From contig CM060733.1 in assembly GCA_030704615.1 (NCBI GenBank), forward strand, positions 35,092,001 to 35,156,000: 64,000 bases of DNA, written 5' to 3'. The DNA is from Takakia lepidozioides. Taxonomy: Eukaryota > Streptophyta > Takakiopsida > Takakiales > Takakiaceae. A program made the position numbers and the translations under genes. Positions 1 to 11,640 of this stretch are shown here, one piece after another. The notes below the pieces were generated by a model that did not search any database, had not been told where the DNA came from, and saw nothing but the letters and a program-made list of their open reading frames with translations. Position 1 is the first letter of the stretch, and every line of letters starts with the position of its first letter.

Positions 1-329
1 GGTGTATTTTATTGTTGGGATGTAGAGCCCAGGTTCTGTTTTCCTCAGGTAACCATCTGTGTTGGTTAGATGAAAAGCCAAGTTGGATAAATTGTTTCAG
101 TTTCTGCTGCACCTGAGAATATCTGTTCTACTTCAATAATATGAGAGAACAGCCATGTTGTCTTGAGACTGACTTCAGTGATTATCAACAGCAGCATGTG
201 CTGATTCAGATGAAAGTCAGTTTGATATTCAGAAGTGCTACAAATGAGACTAGCAGTTCACTGGATATTTATTTCTTCACCATTAGTCTACTCCTAGTCC
301 GTACTGAAAACTCATTTGCTTTGTTGCAG

Positions 330-482
330 GCTGAGGAACTTTATAACAGCATGGAACAGGCTGGGTGTAAACCAGACCTAATCACATTCAGAACCCTACA
401 TAAGGCATTCTCCTCTTCAAAGAATTTACTTGATGCCAAGAAGATTCTTCTGGACATGCGGAAGGCAGGAGTCAGCTTCTGA
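330..482 (+). CDS. PPR protein, last exon (partial gene)
   Basis: This is the 3' terminal exon of a pentatricopeptide-repeat gene that begins left of the window. A splice acceptor (ttgttgcag) ends at 329, and the open frame then runs 50 codons to TGA at 480-482. The peptide has one complete P-type repeat pattern (AEELYNSMEQAGCKPDLITF) followed by a partial one ending in LLDMRKAGVSF. PPR proteins bind organellar RNA and act in editing, splicing, processing or translation. No E, E+ or DYW extension follows, so the end looks P-class. The upstream 1-329 has no clear coding and is read as intron. The reading frame also extends upstream to an ATG at 141, but that part is not PPR-like and precedes the splice site. 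The specific RNA target cannot be told. Confidence 0.7.
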   Translation, partial: AEELYNSMEQAGCKPDLITFRTLHKAFSSSKNLLDAKKILLDMRKAGVSF

Positions 483-1915
483 GTTCTTGCACTTCACGGG
501 AGTGTACTAAATTATTACACCTGTATGTTGGAAGTAGATGCTTTGCTTAGGTTGCTTTGTTTCTTTGTTACCCCAAGTTTTTGGCGGGTTTTACAGAGAT
601 ATTTGAGTCACCAGTGATTGTACAGTAAAATGTATTTTCCCTTCTCCCATGGTGGGTAACTTTGTATGTAATTTCAGTCTTCCATAAAAGCTTAACAGAA
701 GAGGTGTGAAGAGAAAAAGTTGATGCAAGTTTTCAAGGGTATAGCAATGTCTTCGAGTCTCAGCCATGATCAAATTTACCTTGTGTAGGATTGACAGCTA
801 GTTCATGATCCTCTTCAGGTGTTGCTAAGGCAATTGGGCGAGAGAGGGTTGCAAAACATGGGTTAATGTACATGTTTCATAACGTAGGTTGCACATGCTT
901 GATCATGCAACACAACAAATGGCAGTCCACTATTGTGTAGGGATGCCAGGTAGCAGTGGATCCATTGGGATACTTTTTTAGTTTGAACTTTGCGCAAGCT
1001 GCTATATACATCAACAGTCAATCACTGGGAGCCTATCAGGAGGCTTAGTTCTTTCCTTTCTTCTTTTCCTCAGCTTTTACTGTGAGGTTTTCAATCTATC
1101 CGGGAGATGCACTCTTTAGAGGATTCGTTGAGTAGCTTCAGTTGCCTCCAACCACTGTTTATTTGAAAAACTCATGGTTTTAGACTTTGACTCCTTGCTG
1201 CTTTGCAAAATATTGATTGGTCTGCTGGATTTCACTAAGCTCCGGGGAAGGATTGAAGATGACTTTTTGCAATCATGAATAGAGAAATGTGATGTAGAGG
1301 CTACTGTATTCAAACAAAGAAAAACCTGAGGGGTAAACCTCAATTCGAGCCCGGGTTGTAAGTGTGAGGCCAAAAAACGGGGAAACCATGCTGTGCAAGC
1401 TTTGATGATAAGTTCCATAAGGGTATATTAACAATCCACCCAATGACAAGGTGAGGTGTACACCTCAAATCTGACCCTGCCAGTCATCAAGGCCAAAACT
1501 GTGAAAACCAAAGGCGCTTTGGCATGCCGGTGGAAAGCCTACAAATCCAACCATGGTACATATAAAAAATGATGCTAACCTCCAAATGTACACGACGGTA
1601 CTCTCCTAGGTAGCCCTGCTGTTCCCTTACTTCCTGCAAGCTCTCAGAAACCGGATGTGTATGGAGTTGCGATGTGACCACTTCAAATCTCATCCTTCAT
1701 GCTCACCTCCCAGTGTGGCACCAACAGACCCCGTCTTTCCAGACACAGTGTAAAGTGAAATTGAAGTGGGCTTCGTCGAGCTCAATAGTGTCAATGCAAT
1801 GGAGCGTCCACTTTTCTACCAGTTGGTGGTAGATGAATCCAAACACGTACAGATAGTAAGGAGGTGGAACGCAATTGAGGGGAGGAGTCGGAATGAGAAA
1901 TTCCTCGCAACGCCT
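483..1915. other. Intergenic / UTR stretch, no gene recognised
   Basis: This probably holds the 3' UTR of the PPR gene at the left and that of the minus-strand DnaJ-like gene at the right; the two genes converge here. Two diverged ~60 bp segments near 1330-1390 and 1450-1510 resemble each other (both have a 'cctcaa...gaggccaaaa/caaggccaaaa' layout), which suggests an old duplicated repeat. The short ORFs on either strand have no recognisable content. Confidence 0.5.
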
Positions 1916-2230
1916 CTACGTCCGCGGCCTACCTCCCGAAATATTTGAGGCCTGAATCTGCACAGGTAGCGGCCTTCCTGTCCCAGATCCACCACAACTG
2001 CTACATCGCATCATGCCTGTACCACTGCAAGAGCTACAACCTATATCATTATCTGACCACCTAGTGCACATACAGGGTACTCTTCTCGAACCATTGCAGG
2101 TGGGGCACCGCGAATATCCACCTGCCATCGGCTTCTGCTGCTCTGCATCCAAAATAGATTTCACTATCCACGCGCCCGCCAACACGCTAACCCCCTGTGC
2201 GACCTGAGTGATGACCACCCCGAGCGACAT
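1916..2230 (-). CDS. Small DnaJ-type cysteine-rich membrane protein
   Basis: An intact 104-residue single-exon ORF. Residues ~4-28 form a hydrophobic segment (VVITQVAQGVSVLAGAWIVK) that could be one membrane span. Residues ~41-85 form a DnaJ-like zinc-binding region with CPTCNGS, CMCTRW, CSSCSGTG and CSSCGGSG units. There is no J domain, so this is a DnaJ-related cysteine-rich protein, not a full Hsp40. It resembles a conserved plant family of about 100 residues annotated as chaperone DnaJ-related, from which I infer a thiol or zinc-dependent role at a membrane, plausibly plastid or ER. The length matches that family, and the start is the only Met before the membrane segment. The sequence upstream (2231-2600) is probably its 5' UTR and promoter. 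Confidence 0.8.
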   Translation of the reverse strand: MSLGVVITQVAQGVSVLAGAWIVKSILDAEQQKPMAGGYSRCPTCNGSRRVPCMCTRWSDNDIGCSSCSGTGMMRCSSCGGSGTGRPLPVQIQASNISGGRPRT

Positions 2231-2980
2231 GCCGCCTTCTCCTCAGATCACAAACACCCACAGAGAGACGACGATGTCGCACTCAGGTTCGGTTCACAAT
2301 TCCCCTCTCCGGCTCTTGCAAAAACCACAGGGCCAGAGAGAAACCCAAATAATCACACACTGCCACAGACTACAAAACTCCGTCCTTTACAAGAACCCTC
2401 CGGATACCTCCGCTTCCAAAACTCCACAAAACGAAAGGCACAAAAGCCGGCTCTAGAGTCACAGGAATCCTGGAGATGCGCTACAACGAAAACCCACACA
2501 ATTTCTTCCTTCAAGCTTCAATGTCGTGCCTGCAGATCACAGCAAAGGCGGAAGAATCAGCAGCGATGTGACGATGAGTGCGAGCCTTGCATGGAAAGAA
2601 AGAAGTGGACGGTAGTCAGCCCTGCAGCAAACCCTTGTACATGCCCACCACGGTACGGCCTCACGTGCCGTGGCGCCATCCCGCACGCAAGATCCTCCTC
2701 ATCTCAGCCGCCCGATGGAGGCAGCCGGATGCCGTGGATCTTGAGCTCCGTCGTCCCCTGGCGTGCATCCGACCGCGGGGACTCGGAGGGAAAACCAACC
2801 GTCGGATGGAACTGCACTGTACGATGGATGTGGCTGCAACACGCGTGCCGGCGATTGGAAGGTTTGAGCACGTGTCGTGGACTGGCGTGAACAAGTTCGC
2901 AGCCGCGTGCACGCTCCCGTTGCCGGCCAAGTTCGTGCCCACCTTCCGACCCCACGAGCCTGTTTGATTTTTTCTTTCTT
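2231..2980. promoter_or_regulatory. GC-rich upstream region of the DnaJ-like gene
   Basis: The first ~350 bases are presumed leader and promoter of the minus-strand gene ending at 2230. From 2580 to 2960 the DNA is unusually GC- and CpG-rich compared with its surroundings. It is open in several frames on both strands, none of which shows a recognisable domain. I infer a CpG-rich promoter or an undetected first exon; no specific element can be named. Confidence 0.3.
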
Positions 2981-3806
2981 CTTAACCCCTAAGCGCGGGG
3001 AGTGTTTTTGGGGGTCCACTTCAAAAATGGGACCCACTGACACCTCCGAGGCCATGTCTGCCAGCAAGAGTGCATCCACGGAAGTGAACCTTACTAAATG
3101 GCAGTTAACTACTAGATGCAGGTACTGTGAAAATTTGGGAAGAATTGACCGTTTCGTTTGGGAGATTATAATAATTTACTAGGGGTTTTGTTTTTCAATT
3201 CCAAGGAAGTTTATAGGGAAAAATTCTGTTTGACCAGCAAATTGGCCTTGATAGAGATTTTTTCTGGGGGCCGGACCAACTCAGTCACAATCTTTGCAGG
3301 GTTACACATGTCCTCAAGAAATTTGAGGGCCAAATTCCCCAAAAATAATATGGCACCTTTGTATGTGCAATAGGGGGGTTCAATGGAAGAAAAATTACAC
3401 GAGAAAAGGAAGATCCACATAGCTCCTGGAGTTTTTTACAACTTCAAGTTTCCTCTGGTGCAATCTTGCATGGCCCACAGGGCAAGAAGAATGCCCAATT
3501 TTTTTTCCAAAAAACCAAAAACTGCTCAGTAGATGGGCTTTTTGGTGACTTTTCCGGTAACTTCCATCTGAGGGCTGTCCGCAGGCCACGCCGGCAGGTC
3601 AACTGCAGTGGCGGCCTCAGATGAAAAATCGTAGCTTGCCGAGTTTTGGGTTTTTGGGGGCGCAGTAAAGTGGAGCGTGTGGCATTAATTCCAGCGCTCA
3701 CTTTTCATTCAGACACTTTTTTCATCCTTTTTCATCCACAAAAGGTATTCCGTGGATGAAAACGGCTGCGACCTGATTCAGGTCGCGCCGGCCTTTAGGG
3801 GTTAAG
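2981..3806. mobile_element. MITE-like candidate with 12-bp terminal inverted repeats
   Basis: The segment opens with CTTAACCCCTAA (2981-2992) and closes with its exact reverse complement TTAGGGGTTAAG (3795-3806). It has no coding capacity. Near its right end are mirrored ttcatcc / ggatgaa words (3718-3765), the same motif type that fills the repeats at 42-59 kb. I do not see a convincing target duplication, so the transposon superfamily is open and the pairing could be chance. Confidence 0.35.
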
Positions 3807-5620
3807 AGTTTGATCTATTTATTAGACTTACCTATTTACATTGCGAATTCAACTGGCCGGTGAAGTTCTAGATATACCTGTACATATATATGACGCCAAC
3901 CAAAGTTAGTGCAAATAAGAGCCTCTTCCCTTTGCGCATTTTCGGGGGTGGGCACAGTAAGTTTTACGTTAAGTTCAGTTCTTGCCGTGTCCCTTGGGCG
4001 GTGTCTTGTGGCGAGGTTACTTTTGAAATGGGCTATTTCTTCTTCTCACTAAAAATGAAGGGGCCTGATTTGCAGTTGCTTAGAAACCCCTTTGAAACAA
4101 AAGAAAAATCCACCCTCATCTGTTTCTCTTTGTTTCTTTCTTGTTTCTTCAAAAAGGGAACAGAGAGAAAGAAAACAAAAACAAAACGGAACTCCTGGAA
4201 TGGTGAAAAGAAGGTGGGAAAAAAATAATCACCATGGGGCCGTGAAGACTCACAAAGGGGATACCACCCAGTAAACACAGTACGAAAAGCAAAGAAAACA
4301 AGAGGAGCAAATGGCCATTGTTTAGCACTCTAAATTAACACTTAATCTGATTCTCCCCCATGGGGTCTCACCCTTTGGTGGAATCTTTGGGGAATCCGAA
4401 GATGCTGTAAGATGGGGATAGTTACAAAAGAGAATTGTGCAACAGACTATGTTAGGCTGTTCCTCCATTGTTGGCGGGGCTTTATAACACAAGAGAAACT
4501 ATGTTATGGGGATGAAAATGCCCTCCGCCGCGAATGCTGGCACGAGAGCAGGGAAAGGAGGAAATAACTCTAAGAACTTATCTTGACACCACCCTTTACC
4601 TTGCCGGCTCTCAGCTACCTGCTGTCCCAACCGGGGCGCACCTAAGAAGGATGGGCTACTATGTGGATGTGTGGCCGCTTGCCCTTTGGCAACGTTGGGA
4701 AGACAGCCGTTGTCCCACGTGCGTCTTGCCAATGGAGGCGAATACTAACGTATGTGTGGCCTGGCTATCATCAGCACTTCAGCCTTTTTTTTTCTCCCCA
4801 AAAACAAGTGAAAAACCATATGTGTAAGGTGGGTGAATTTCCACCCACGACACTTGGGTTTGGAATGCAAGGTTGACTAGACACGTGACAAGGAGAATAT
4901 CGTCTGAGCCACTCCTGAACTCCTCTTGTGGTGGGCCAGGCAATGCCCTACCTTTTGCGACTAAATTCTGAATTCTAGGAAATTGTGGGGGCAATAGTGT
5001 GGTATCCGTGACACATTTGCAGTAGGATTTCTTCAAAAAGGTTTGGAAAAGTACACTTTTTGGAGGTTGCTAGCAGTGAAGCTTCCACATTTTCAGTTTC
5101 CTGTAGGACAAAAAGTGATATTGACCTGCAATTGTCTTGTAATGGTTACACCAGCGTTACATGACTATTTGTGTGTCTCAAGCTTAGAAAAGCCACTTGT
5201 AGTCTGGTCAAACCATACAAGCGACCCAAATCTCTATGAATTTTCACTTCCACCTAATTTCAGCAGATCTACTCTGGTGGGGCCCACTTTTGAAGCTTTT
5301 TGGACAAGGTACTTGTCCCTAATATGATGCAAAAAAACAAATTAAAAAACAACAAAAGCTCCTACCTACAGAAAATATCCAAGATAACTATGTCACATTT
5401 TGGGCCTAAAAAGCTTGTTGAATGCAGACATGGCTCAAAACATTTATGGCGCGGCGGCAGCCGACTCAATGGCCCTTATTTTTGGGATGGGTTGGTGGCG
5501 CCATGCAACAGGGGAAAGAGAGTGATGGCTGGGTGGCTTACTTCATGTGTTGGGCCGCAGTAACAGATGCTCCCAAAGGGTTCTCCACGGGCCGGCCGCT
5601 GCAATATAAAGGGACTTTCA
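3807..5620. other. Stretch without recognisable gene
   Basis: AT-rich and low-complexity DNA with A- and T-rich patches (4090-4240, 4790-4830, 5330-5360). Short ORFs on both strands have no recognisable domain. A piece near 4830-4850 (gggtgaatttcc) resembles the tail part of the SINE candidate at 10.4 kb, so an old SINE remnant may be present. Confidence 0.4.
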
Positions 5621-5679
5621 GCATCCTATAGGATTTGAACTTAGAAGGTTGTTGCTCTATCCACCTGAGCTAAGAATGC
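5621..5679 (-). pseudogene. tRNA-Arg(UCU)-like relic with internal deletion
   Basis: Read on the minus strand, the 59-nt segment has a closed acceptor stem (GCATTCT with AGGATGC), a canonical D arm (TAGCTCAGGTGGATAGAGC), an anticodon loop reading CTTCTAA (UCU), and a T-arm half (GTTCAAATCC). About 14 nt covering the 3' half of the anticodon stem, the variable loop and the 5' T stem are missing, so it cannot fold as a working tRNA. The intact acceptor stem argues for a deleted tRNA copy more than a SINE head, though a SINE is possible. Confidence 0.6.
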
Positions 5680-6036
5680 AGTACATTACTAACCACTTCG
5701 TGAAGAAAAAATGAACTCCAAACAAGAAAGAAGCACATATCTTTCTTCTCTCCTGTTGTCTTCGCACAGCAAATGAAGGGCGCACGCAAAATAGATTGAC
5801 AAGATCAGAAATAAAGATACATGTTCAGTCAGAGTCCATCAACACGGACATAGACATGAACCAAGTCTTTGCATGAGAAGGTTTGTAAATGTAAATCACA
5901 TATGCTCAAATCTACACTAAATTTCTACTCTTTGTGTAATACGTTACGGCCTGTCTTACGTTTCAATATACAACAAATCATCTTCCAATGAAATAAAAAA
6001 AGGCTCAATCTAAATAAACCTTACCAGAAAGAAAAA

Positions 6037-8700
6037 ATGAAGTGGGTTAAAATTCTGCTGGTTACCTCTTCAAGCAGGGTTATAGTGAATGGTCACCTAT
6101 CCAAATCCTTCCCTCTTCAGAGATCAGTGCGCCAAGGCTGCCATCTTGCCCCCTTCCTCTTCCATATTGTTGTAGATTCCCTGGGTTATATGTTGCAGTT
6201 CAACAGCCAGATAAAGGGCCTCAAGATCACAAACTACAACACCCAACAGCAAATCCAAGTAACAGACTCTATGTTCGTAGATGATACCTTCTTGATGCTT
6301 TAGGCGGATCAACAAAATCTAGACATAGCTTCCACAACTCTCAACACTTTCTTCTCTGCATCAGGCTTTAAGGTGAATTGGAACAAAATGGCAGCTCTGC
6401 TGGTGAGGGATCTGTCCGCATCCACAATAGGGGCCAGTCCCTCCTAGGGTGCTAACCAGTGTCTTAAATGGCTCAAACCGGGGGAATCTACAACCCTATT
6501 AGGGTACACCTTTGGTATTGATCTCTCTGACGAGCATATTTTTAGACCTATTATCTCCAAGCTAAAACTTAGGCTCTCGCAGTGAGGAAGTAAGCACATG
6601 TCCATAACCGGGAGGGCTCTTGTGGCCAACCAGATCTTAGAGGCTGGCCTATGGTATTTTGCTGCTGCCCGGAAGCCCAACTCCTCCCAAATTCAAGAGG
6701 CCAAGAGACTTACCAGAAACTTTATAAGGGGGCACAACACTCTGCAGAAAAGAAAAGGCCTCAGGTGGCATGGGCTCAAATCTGTTGTCCAAAAAAGAAA
6801 GGTGGTCTAGGAGACATAGACCCGGACACCCAAATTATGGCTCTTCTAGCAAAATGGATCCCCAGATTTCTGGGTCCTGAAGGGGGACTTTGGAAATTCC
6901 TAGTGTATGACAACACAGCTCTTTCGTCTCCACTGAAAGCTGCCCACTGAAAGCTGCCCATTGGAAGCCTTCCATCAGGTGGATCGCTCACGGACTCAAC
7001 CTTAAACCTGTGGGCTCCAAGCTTTGGACAAACATCTGGATTGCCTAGGGGAAATTTCACCGATTCCTGGTTAAGACAGCCCCTGCCTCATATTATGAGA
7101 TTTTCAGGCAGCATCTATTCATCAATACCAATAACCCATCTCCTCGGCAAAAAAAAAAGAAGCTAAACGAAGGTCTTCTTGGGATAATCTTGGAGTCAGT
7201 CAAATCTTTTAATATCTGGAATCAATCTGACTTCAAACCCCCGGAGCTCCTCCCCCCGTATTGGTTCGGCCAGGGTGGCCAAGTTACCAAGACATCATCC
7301 AATCAATTCCCCCACTGGCAACATACCCTTCGAGCGGGCCCTACAGATCCTGCTCTCCCTCTCTGGGCTCTTGTAATTCTCCACAACCGCCTCTCTATCC
7401 TTTATGTTACTGACTCTAATCCTTCTCACCACTCCGTCTTTGCTTTCAATATTGACCCTATTTCGCTGGCCCTCTCTCTAGCATCCTCCTCCCCTTTGGA
7501 CATCCCTGCCACTGCCCTAACCCCAGTAAGGATCTGCGGATGGTCTATCCCAGGTAGGCCCATGGACCCCAAACCTGACCTCTTGTCCCCCCTAGAGAGT
7601 TGGCTTTCTAGAAATACATTCATTTGGATCTTGGGGCGTCCGCTAGCACAGATGGATCTTGACCCTATGGAATGGTCTTGGAAGTTTGAGAGATCGCCAT
7701 AGCCATTCTTTAGCTTCACCACCAGGAAGGGTTATAGAGCTCTATCTAACTTTCAATGCTTGAAGGTTAAGTGGGAAGCCAGATGAGAGCTATACAGCTT
7801 TCGCAATGAAAACTGGGCTGCCATCTGGAGCTCTGTGTGGATCAAATCTCGTCTTGCAAAAATAGCCACATTCCTTTAGCAGATAGTCAACAGGGTACTT
7901 AAGGTGGAGAAATGGCTTCACTTCCAAGCAAGACTTCTCTGCAGTTGCTGTTAAGCGAACATAATGGAGTCCCTAGAGCACTGTCTGCTTTTCTGTCATA
8001 CACCTGCCAAAGTCTGGCCTTTGGTGAAAGTTTTATATGGCCATTAGAGTTCCAAACCCCTTCTATCCCTTCATCTTCTTCTACAAAGTCTTTAACTATC
8101 CTGTTTTTTAGACCCTGCAAAGCTCCATCCTCTCACACCTATGGAAAGCTCGATGCAAGAAAAATCCTTCTCAGGAGAGACTGCCACCATCTCCTCCCTG
8201 CTTTCTAATGTTTTCTATGATCTAGGAGTGGAGTCAAGAAAAGCGTGGTCAAAAACTTGTGCAGATTTTGAACGAAATTCGGAAAGCGCGGCAGCCATCC
8301 ATGCTAACTTTAAGGCCACCTGGGGCAATCACAGCCTTATCTGCTTCTCCCCTGAGCAGGACTTATGCATTTGGATAGAGCTCCCCCCTTCATGCTGGTG
8401 AGACCGCCGTGCAACACTCCATAGTGTCCCCTAAGTTCGAACGAGATGTCAACTGGAAACATCTAAAGCCATCCTCCACTGTTTCCAGGCTCCACTACCG
8501 TTAGGATTTCATCGGTCTTCTTAGCTTCTCCAGGAAGATTGCGATCTGGTTCTTGAGAGCTCCAAGCCTCAACAGCTATCTCCCAGGGTGCATTTCTTCA
8601 CAGTAGCACAAAAGTTTCAATGCACCATTTTCTCCTCTGGCGTTAATCACCCCTTAAGATTAGATCCAGCTTATTACAACATTGATTAGTTGTCCCATTG
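6037..8700 (+). mobile_element. Decayed LINE (non-LTR) reverse transcriptase, 3' part
   Basis: Successive plus-strand ORF pieces, broken by stops and frameshifts, resemble the second half of a plant L1-type ORF2. At 6085-6180 is the RT motif 'SVRQGCHLAPFLFHIVVD' (family form RQGCPLSPLLF). At 6268-6300 is FVDDTFLML, the active-site box with F for Y. Next come the thumb region (LLGYTFGIDLSDEHI, about 6495-6545; ITGRALVANQILEAGLWYF from 6604) and a zf-RVT-like block near 7965-8035 (EHCLLFCHTPAKVWPLV). The endonuclease and RT fingers are absent, so the copy is 5'-truncated. At least ten in-frame stops make it inactive. No clear poly-A tail or target duplication was found, so the right edge is approximate. 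Confidence 0.75.
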
Positions 8701-8761
8701 CTTTGGTCTTGATCACTCTCTCGATATGAGAGGAAAGGCTCTTCTTTCACTAAAATCGGTT

Positions 8762-9372
8762 TGTGTACCTTATGGTGTAATCGGGGTTTTAATTTTTTTT
8801 CCCACAATAAATTGAATAAAACCCAGGGCTGTGGAGTTGGGATTCCTCCTCACGTGTTTTCTTGACTTGGATGAATGGAGGGAGAATGGGCTCCAGATGA
8901 TCTAGGGATGGACGGAACCAGGATGTAGTCTGGATGAACTTGCGCTTGATGCATGGGGATGAGCTGGCAACAGCTTAAGACTTTATTATATGTTGTCTTA
9001 TTCTAACAGCTAGTTTAGGATTAGATTAGGATGAGACTGGGTGATCTGGCTTCTTTCTATGGCTATGCTGGAACGACATCTGGCTGGCATGTGTGTAAGT
9101 GCCACGCGGCACGAGGATTAGATTATGACCTAATGCTATTTAAACTACACTGCCGTGGCAGTGGGGGTGGTAGTTTTCATCTTATGTCTGCGTGTACTAT
9201 GTGAGACGGCATGCTTGAGTGTTTGTATGAACATTGTGTGGATGTGTGACTCAGTTGTGTCCTCTTCGTAAGATTTCCTCTTCTCAGCTAGGCTCCTCTG
9301 CCGACTACATTCCCCTTGACTACGCTAAATTGGGAGAGGAAGGGGAATAATTCCCTGGCGCCGGAATCGTGG
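8762..9372 (+). repeat. Putative 5' LTR and primer-binding site
   Basis: A TGTG-starting stretch without ORFs ends shortly before TGGCGCCGGAATCGTGG (9356-9372). That sequence has the TGGCGCC start typical of primer-binding sites in plant Ty3/gypsy elements. A gag-like ORF starts 208 bases further on. No second LTR copy was found in the window, so the LTR limits are inferred only from the PBS and the TG start. Confidence 0.4.
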
Positions 9373-9579
9373 TGGAGATGCGGTAACTAAAAGTCATTAA
9401 CAGAAAATGTGTCTAGTACAAAGCATCTGAGGCAGTGGATTGCGTACGGGGGATTTGGCATGATTGATGAGAGAGGTGATAGCAAAATGGCGGCTAGTTT
9501 GTCATGCACAGTGAAAGAGAGAGAGAGGGTCTGTTTGCTAGAGTTTTTCTGCGCTTTGAGAGTTTTGTGAATAAGCACC

Positions 9580-9991
9580 ATGGCGTCCAGCTCTCAGCGT
9601 GGTTGGTTTGAGCTTGATCAGTATGAAGTTCCTCGCATGAGACAGACCCAGGCATTGGAGTCACGCTACATTTGTGAGCTTGCCCGCAATCTGCTGCTAG
9701 AACAAATTGTGTTTGTGGATTATCCGCCATCCCGCGTCCATAACTTCCCTTGGACACGCCATCTGAATTTTGGGCCAAGACTTTTGAGGAAACAGCCCGC
9801 AAGTAAGCTTCCAAGCCCATTCACACCAAGCCTGAACGCAGGGAGCAGAATCGACGCATCAAGGAGTCTCTGCAAGGGGCTTATGTTGCGCGTCTGCTGC
9901 TCAAACTCCATTCTAGGGAAGTTTCCTTTCAATTTTCACTTTCTAGTGCTAAAGAGCAATTGGAGAGGGGAGAGACGCTCAATTGGGCAGT
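9580..9991 (+). pseudogene. Gag-like ORF, left part (split by CACTA element)
   Basis: Starts at ATG 9580 after a PBS-like site and reads about 65 residues (MASSSQRGWFELDQYEVPRM and on). A single-base shift near 9760 then moves the frame. The shifted frame (EFWAKTFEETARK, stop, ASKPIHTKPERREQNRR) continues to GETLNWAV at the CACTA insertion site. The charged, helical composition and its position after a PBS suggest a retrotransposon gag, but no zinc knuckle is visible. The frame continues on the far side of the insertion at 14260. Confidence 0.45.
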
Positions 9992-10412
9992 CACTACAAC
10001 AGATTGCGGCTTTTATGACTCCCATGGGTGCACAGTCATGACAGATTTGTGGCAGAAATGCCATTTGCAGTCGTAAAATGCGATTGCATGGCTCCGGACT
10101 CTGCGCAACACAGGTCAAACATGTTTGACCACGAATATTGGCATGGCAGATATGACTACCAGTCACCGTCATGGCTACACTTGAATGACGTGTGTATATT
10201 GCTAGAAAGACATATGACTTCATGACTCTCACTCTAATGCATTCTGCCAGATCATCACATGGATGAATCACTACATGACTGCACATGTCGACACATGCTT
10301 TTCTGGTTATATATATAATATATGAGTATTTATATTTTGAAAAAATGGAGACTCTGACCACTAGAATCAATTTTTAAAAAAACAAAATGCAATTAAAAAA
10401 AAAAAAAAAAAA

Positions 10413-10612
10413 CACATCGGCTAGTAAGTGCACAGTGTCGCCCTGGTGGTTTGGGGTTCAAACCCGCTGCCTTATCCCGTGTGTGGGATTGTTCGTGACA
10501 GTATGTCTGGGCGTTGATCGGCCTGTACGTCTTATGGCCCATAAATGAAGGCGGGTGAATTTCCCCCCCTCCTCAAGGGCCTGTGGTTTCCTTTAAGAAA
10601 AGAAAAAAAAGA
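10413..10612 (+). mobile_element. SINE-like element
   Basis: A tRNA-like head contains an A-box-like stretch (GGCTAGTAAGTGCACAGTG) and a strong B box GGTTCAAACCC (10455-10465). It is followed by a ~130 bp body and an A-rich tail with G interruptions (aagaaaagaaaaaaaagaaa). This layout is that of a pol III-transcribed SINE. It lies inside CACTA 1 just after the subterminal region. A poly-A run also precedes it, so the 5' edge is approximate. Confidence 0.55.
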
Positions 10613-10789
10613 AAAAAAATCAAAGAGGGACTTTTAGGGTTTACAAAAAGGTTAAAAAACTTAAAAAGTTGCCCATCACGGTAGCGTGAACAGACTTAGA
10701 GCGAGCGGGAGGGAGAGAGAGAGAGGGTTGGGACTTAGAGCGAGCGAGCGGGAGAGAGGGCAAACATGCATGGGAGTCCCGCAGTTGGA

Positions 10790-11640
10790 TCAACCTTCGC
10801 ATTTGGAGCAAGCAACCCTAGAAACGCTAGGGTATGTGTGCAAGGAGGTTTCGGCTGGGAGCCCGCCGTTCTTGGGAGAGTCAGCTTTGTCTTAGCAGGC
10901 CGTGTTTCAATCTCTACCCGCTCGGCCTTGATTTTACAGCACGGAGCAGAGCTGGCATGAGTTTCTAAAAGATCCTTCACGATGGTGGGACAACCGCAAT
11001 CGCAAGGTGTTGCTTTTTCTTAATGTACGATGTGAAGAAGTTTGTCCATCCTGCAAATGTGGGTTGTTGGCTCCTGTTAGTACCATGATTTGGTATTCTT
11101 CCTGATGTTTACAAGGTTCTTGGGAGAGTTAGCTTGGTCTTAGCAGGCCGTGGTTCAATCTCTGCCCACTCAGCTGCACCGTGGTGGTTCTCACTGACCA
11201 ATCCGACATTACCTGACTACAGAAATAAGCATCACACTGAAGAGGTCCTCTTGGGTTCATGGTCAGTCAAATCCTCCATGGGTCATGACACAAGGTCGAG
11301 GACAATGTGGTGAGGGCACCTTCTTCTTCAACCTATTTCAGCCTGTTTTGCCCTCTCATCAGACTCGGCCCTTCATTTGCAGCACGGAGCAGAGTTGGCA
11401 TGAGATTTTTAAAGATCCTTCACGATGGTGCAACAACCGCAATGGCAAGGTGTGGCTTTTCCTTAATGTACGATGTGAAGAAGTTTGTCCATCCTGCAAA
11501 TTTGGGCTGTTGGCTCCTGTTAGTACCATGATTTGGTATTCTTCCTGATGTTTCAAGGTTCTTGGGAGAGTCAGCTTGGTCTTAGCAGGCCGTGTTTCAG
11601 GCCATGTGCCATCGTCAAAGCTGAAATTGTACTAGTTGTC
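10790..11640 (+). pseudogene. OSB-like gene fragments (two tandem copies) in CACTA 1
   Basis: Two related segments (about 10840-11110 and 11330-11600) encode an EFLKDPSRWWDNRNRKV-type block and neighbouring LGRVSLVLAGR / CPSCK pieces. The W-x-x-F-x-x-P-x-x-WWDNR-x-x-K pattern matches the conserved C-terminal motif of plant organellar single-stranded-DNA-binding (OSB) proteins. The second copy reads WCNNRNGKV, so it has lost a key Trp and Asp. Frames are broken and no start or complete domain remains. This is captured gene material, not a working gene. Confidence 0.55.

Noticed and set aside
2578-3079. Overlapping ORFs in the GC-rich stretch as a gene
   Set aside because: Several frames are open on both strands because of base composition. 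None has a recognisable protein pattern.
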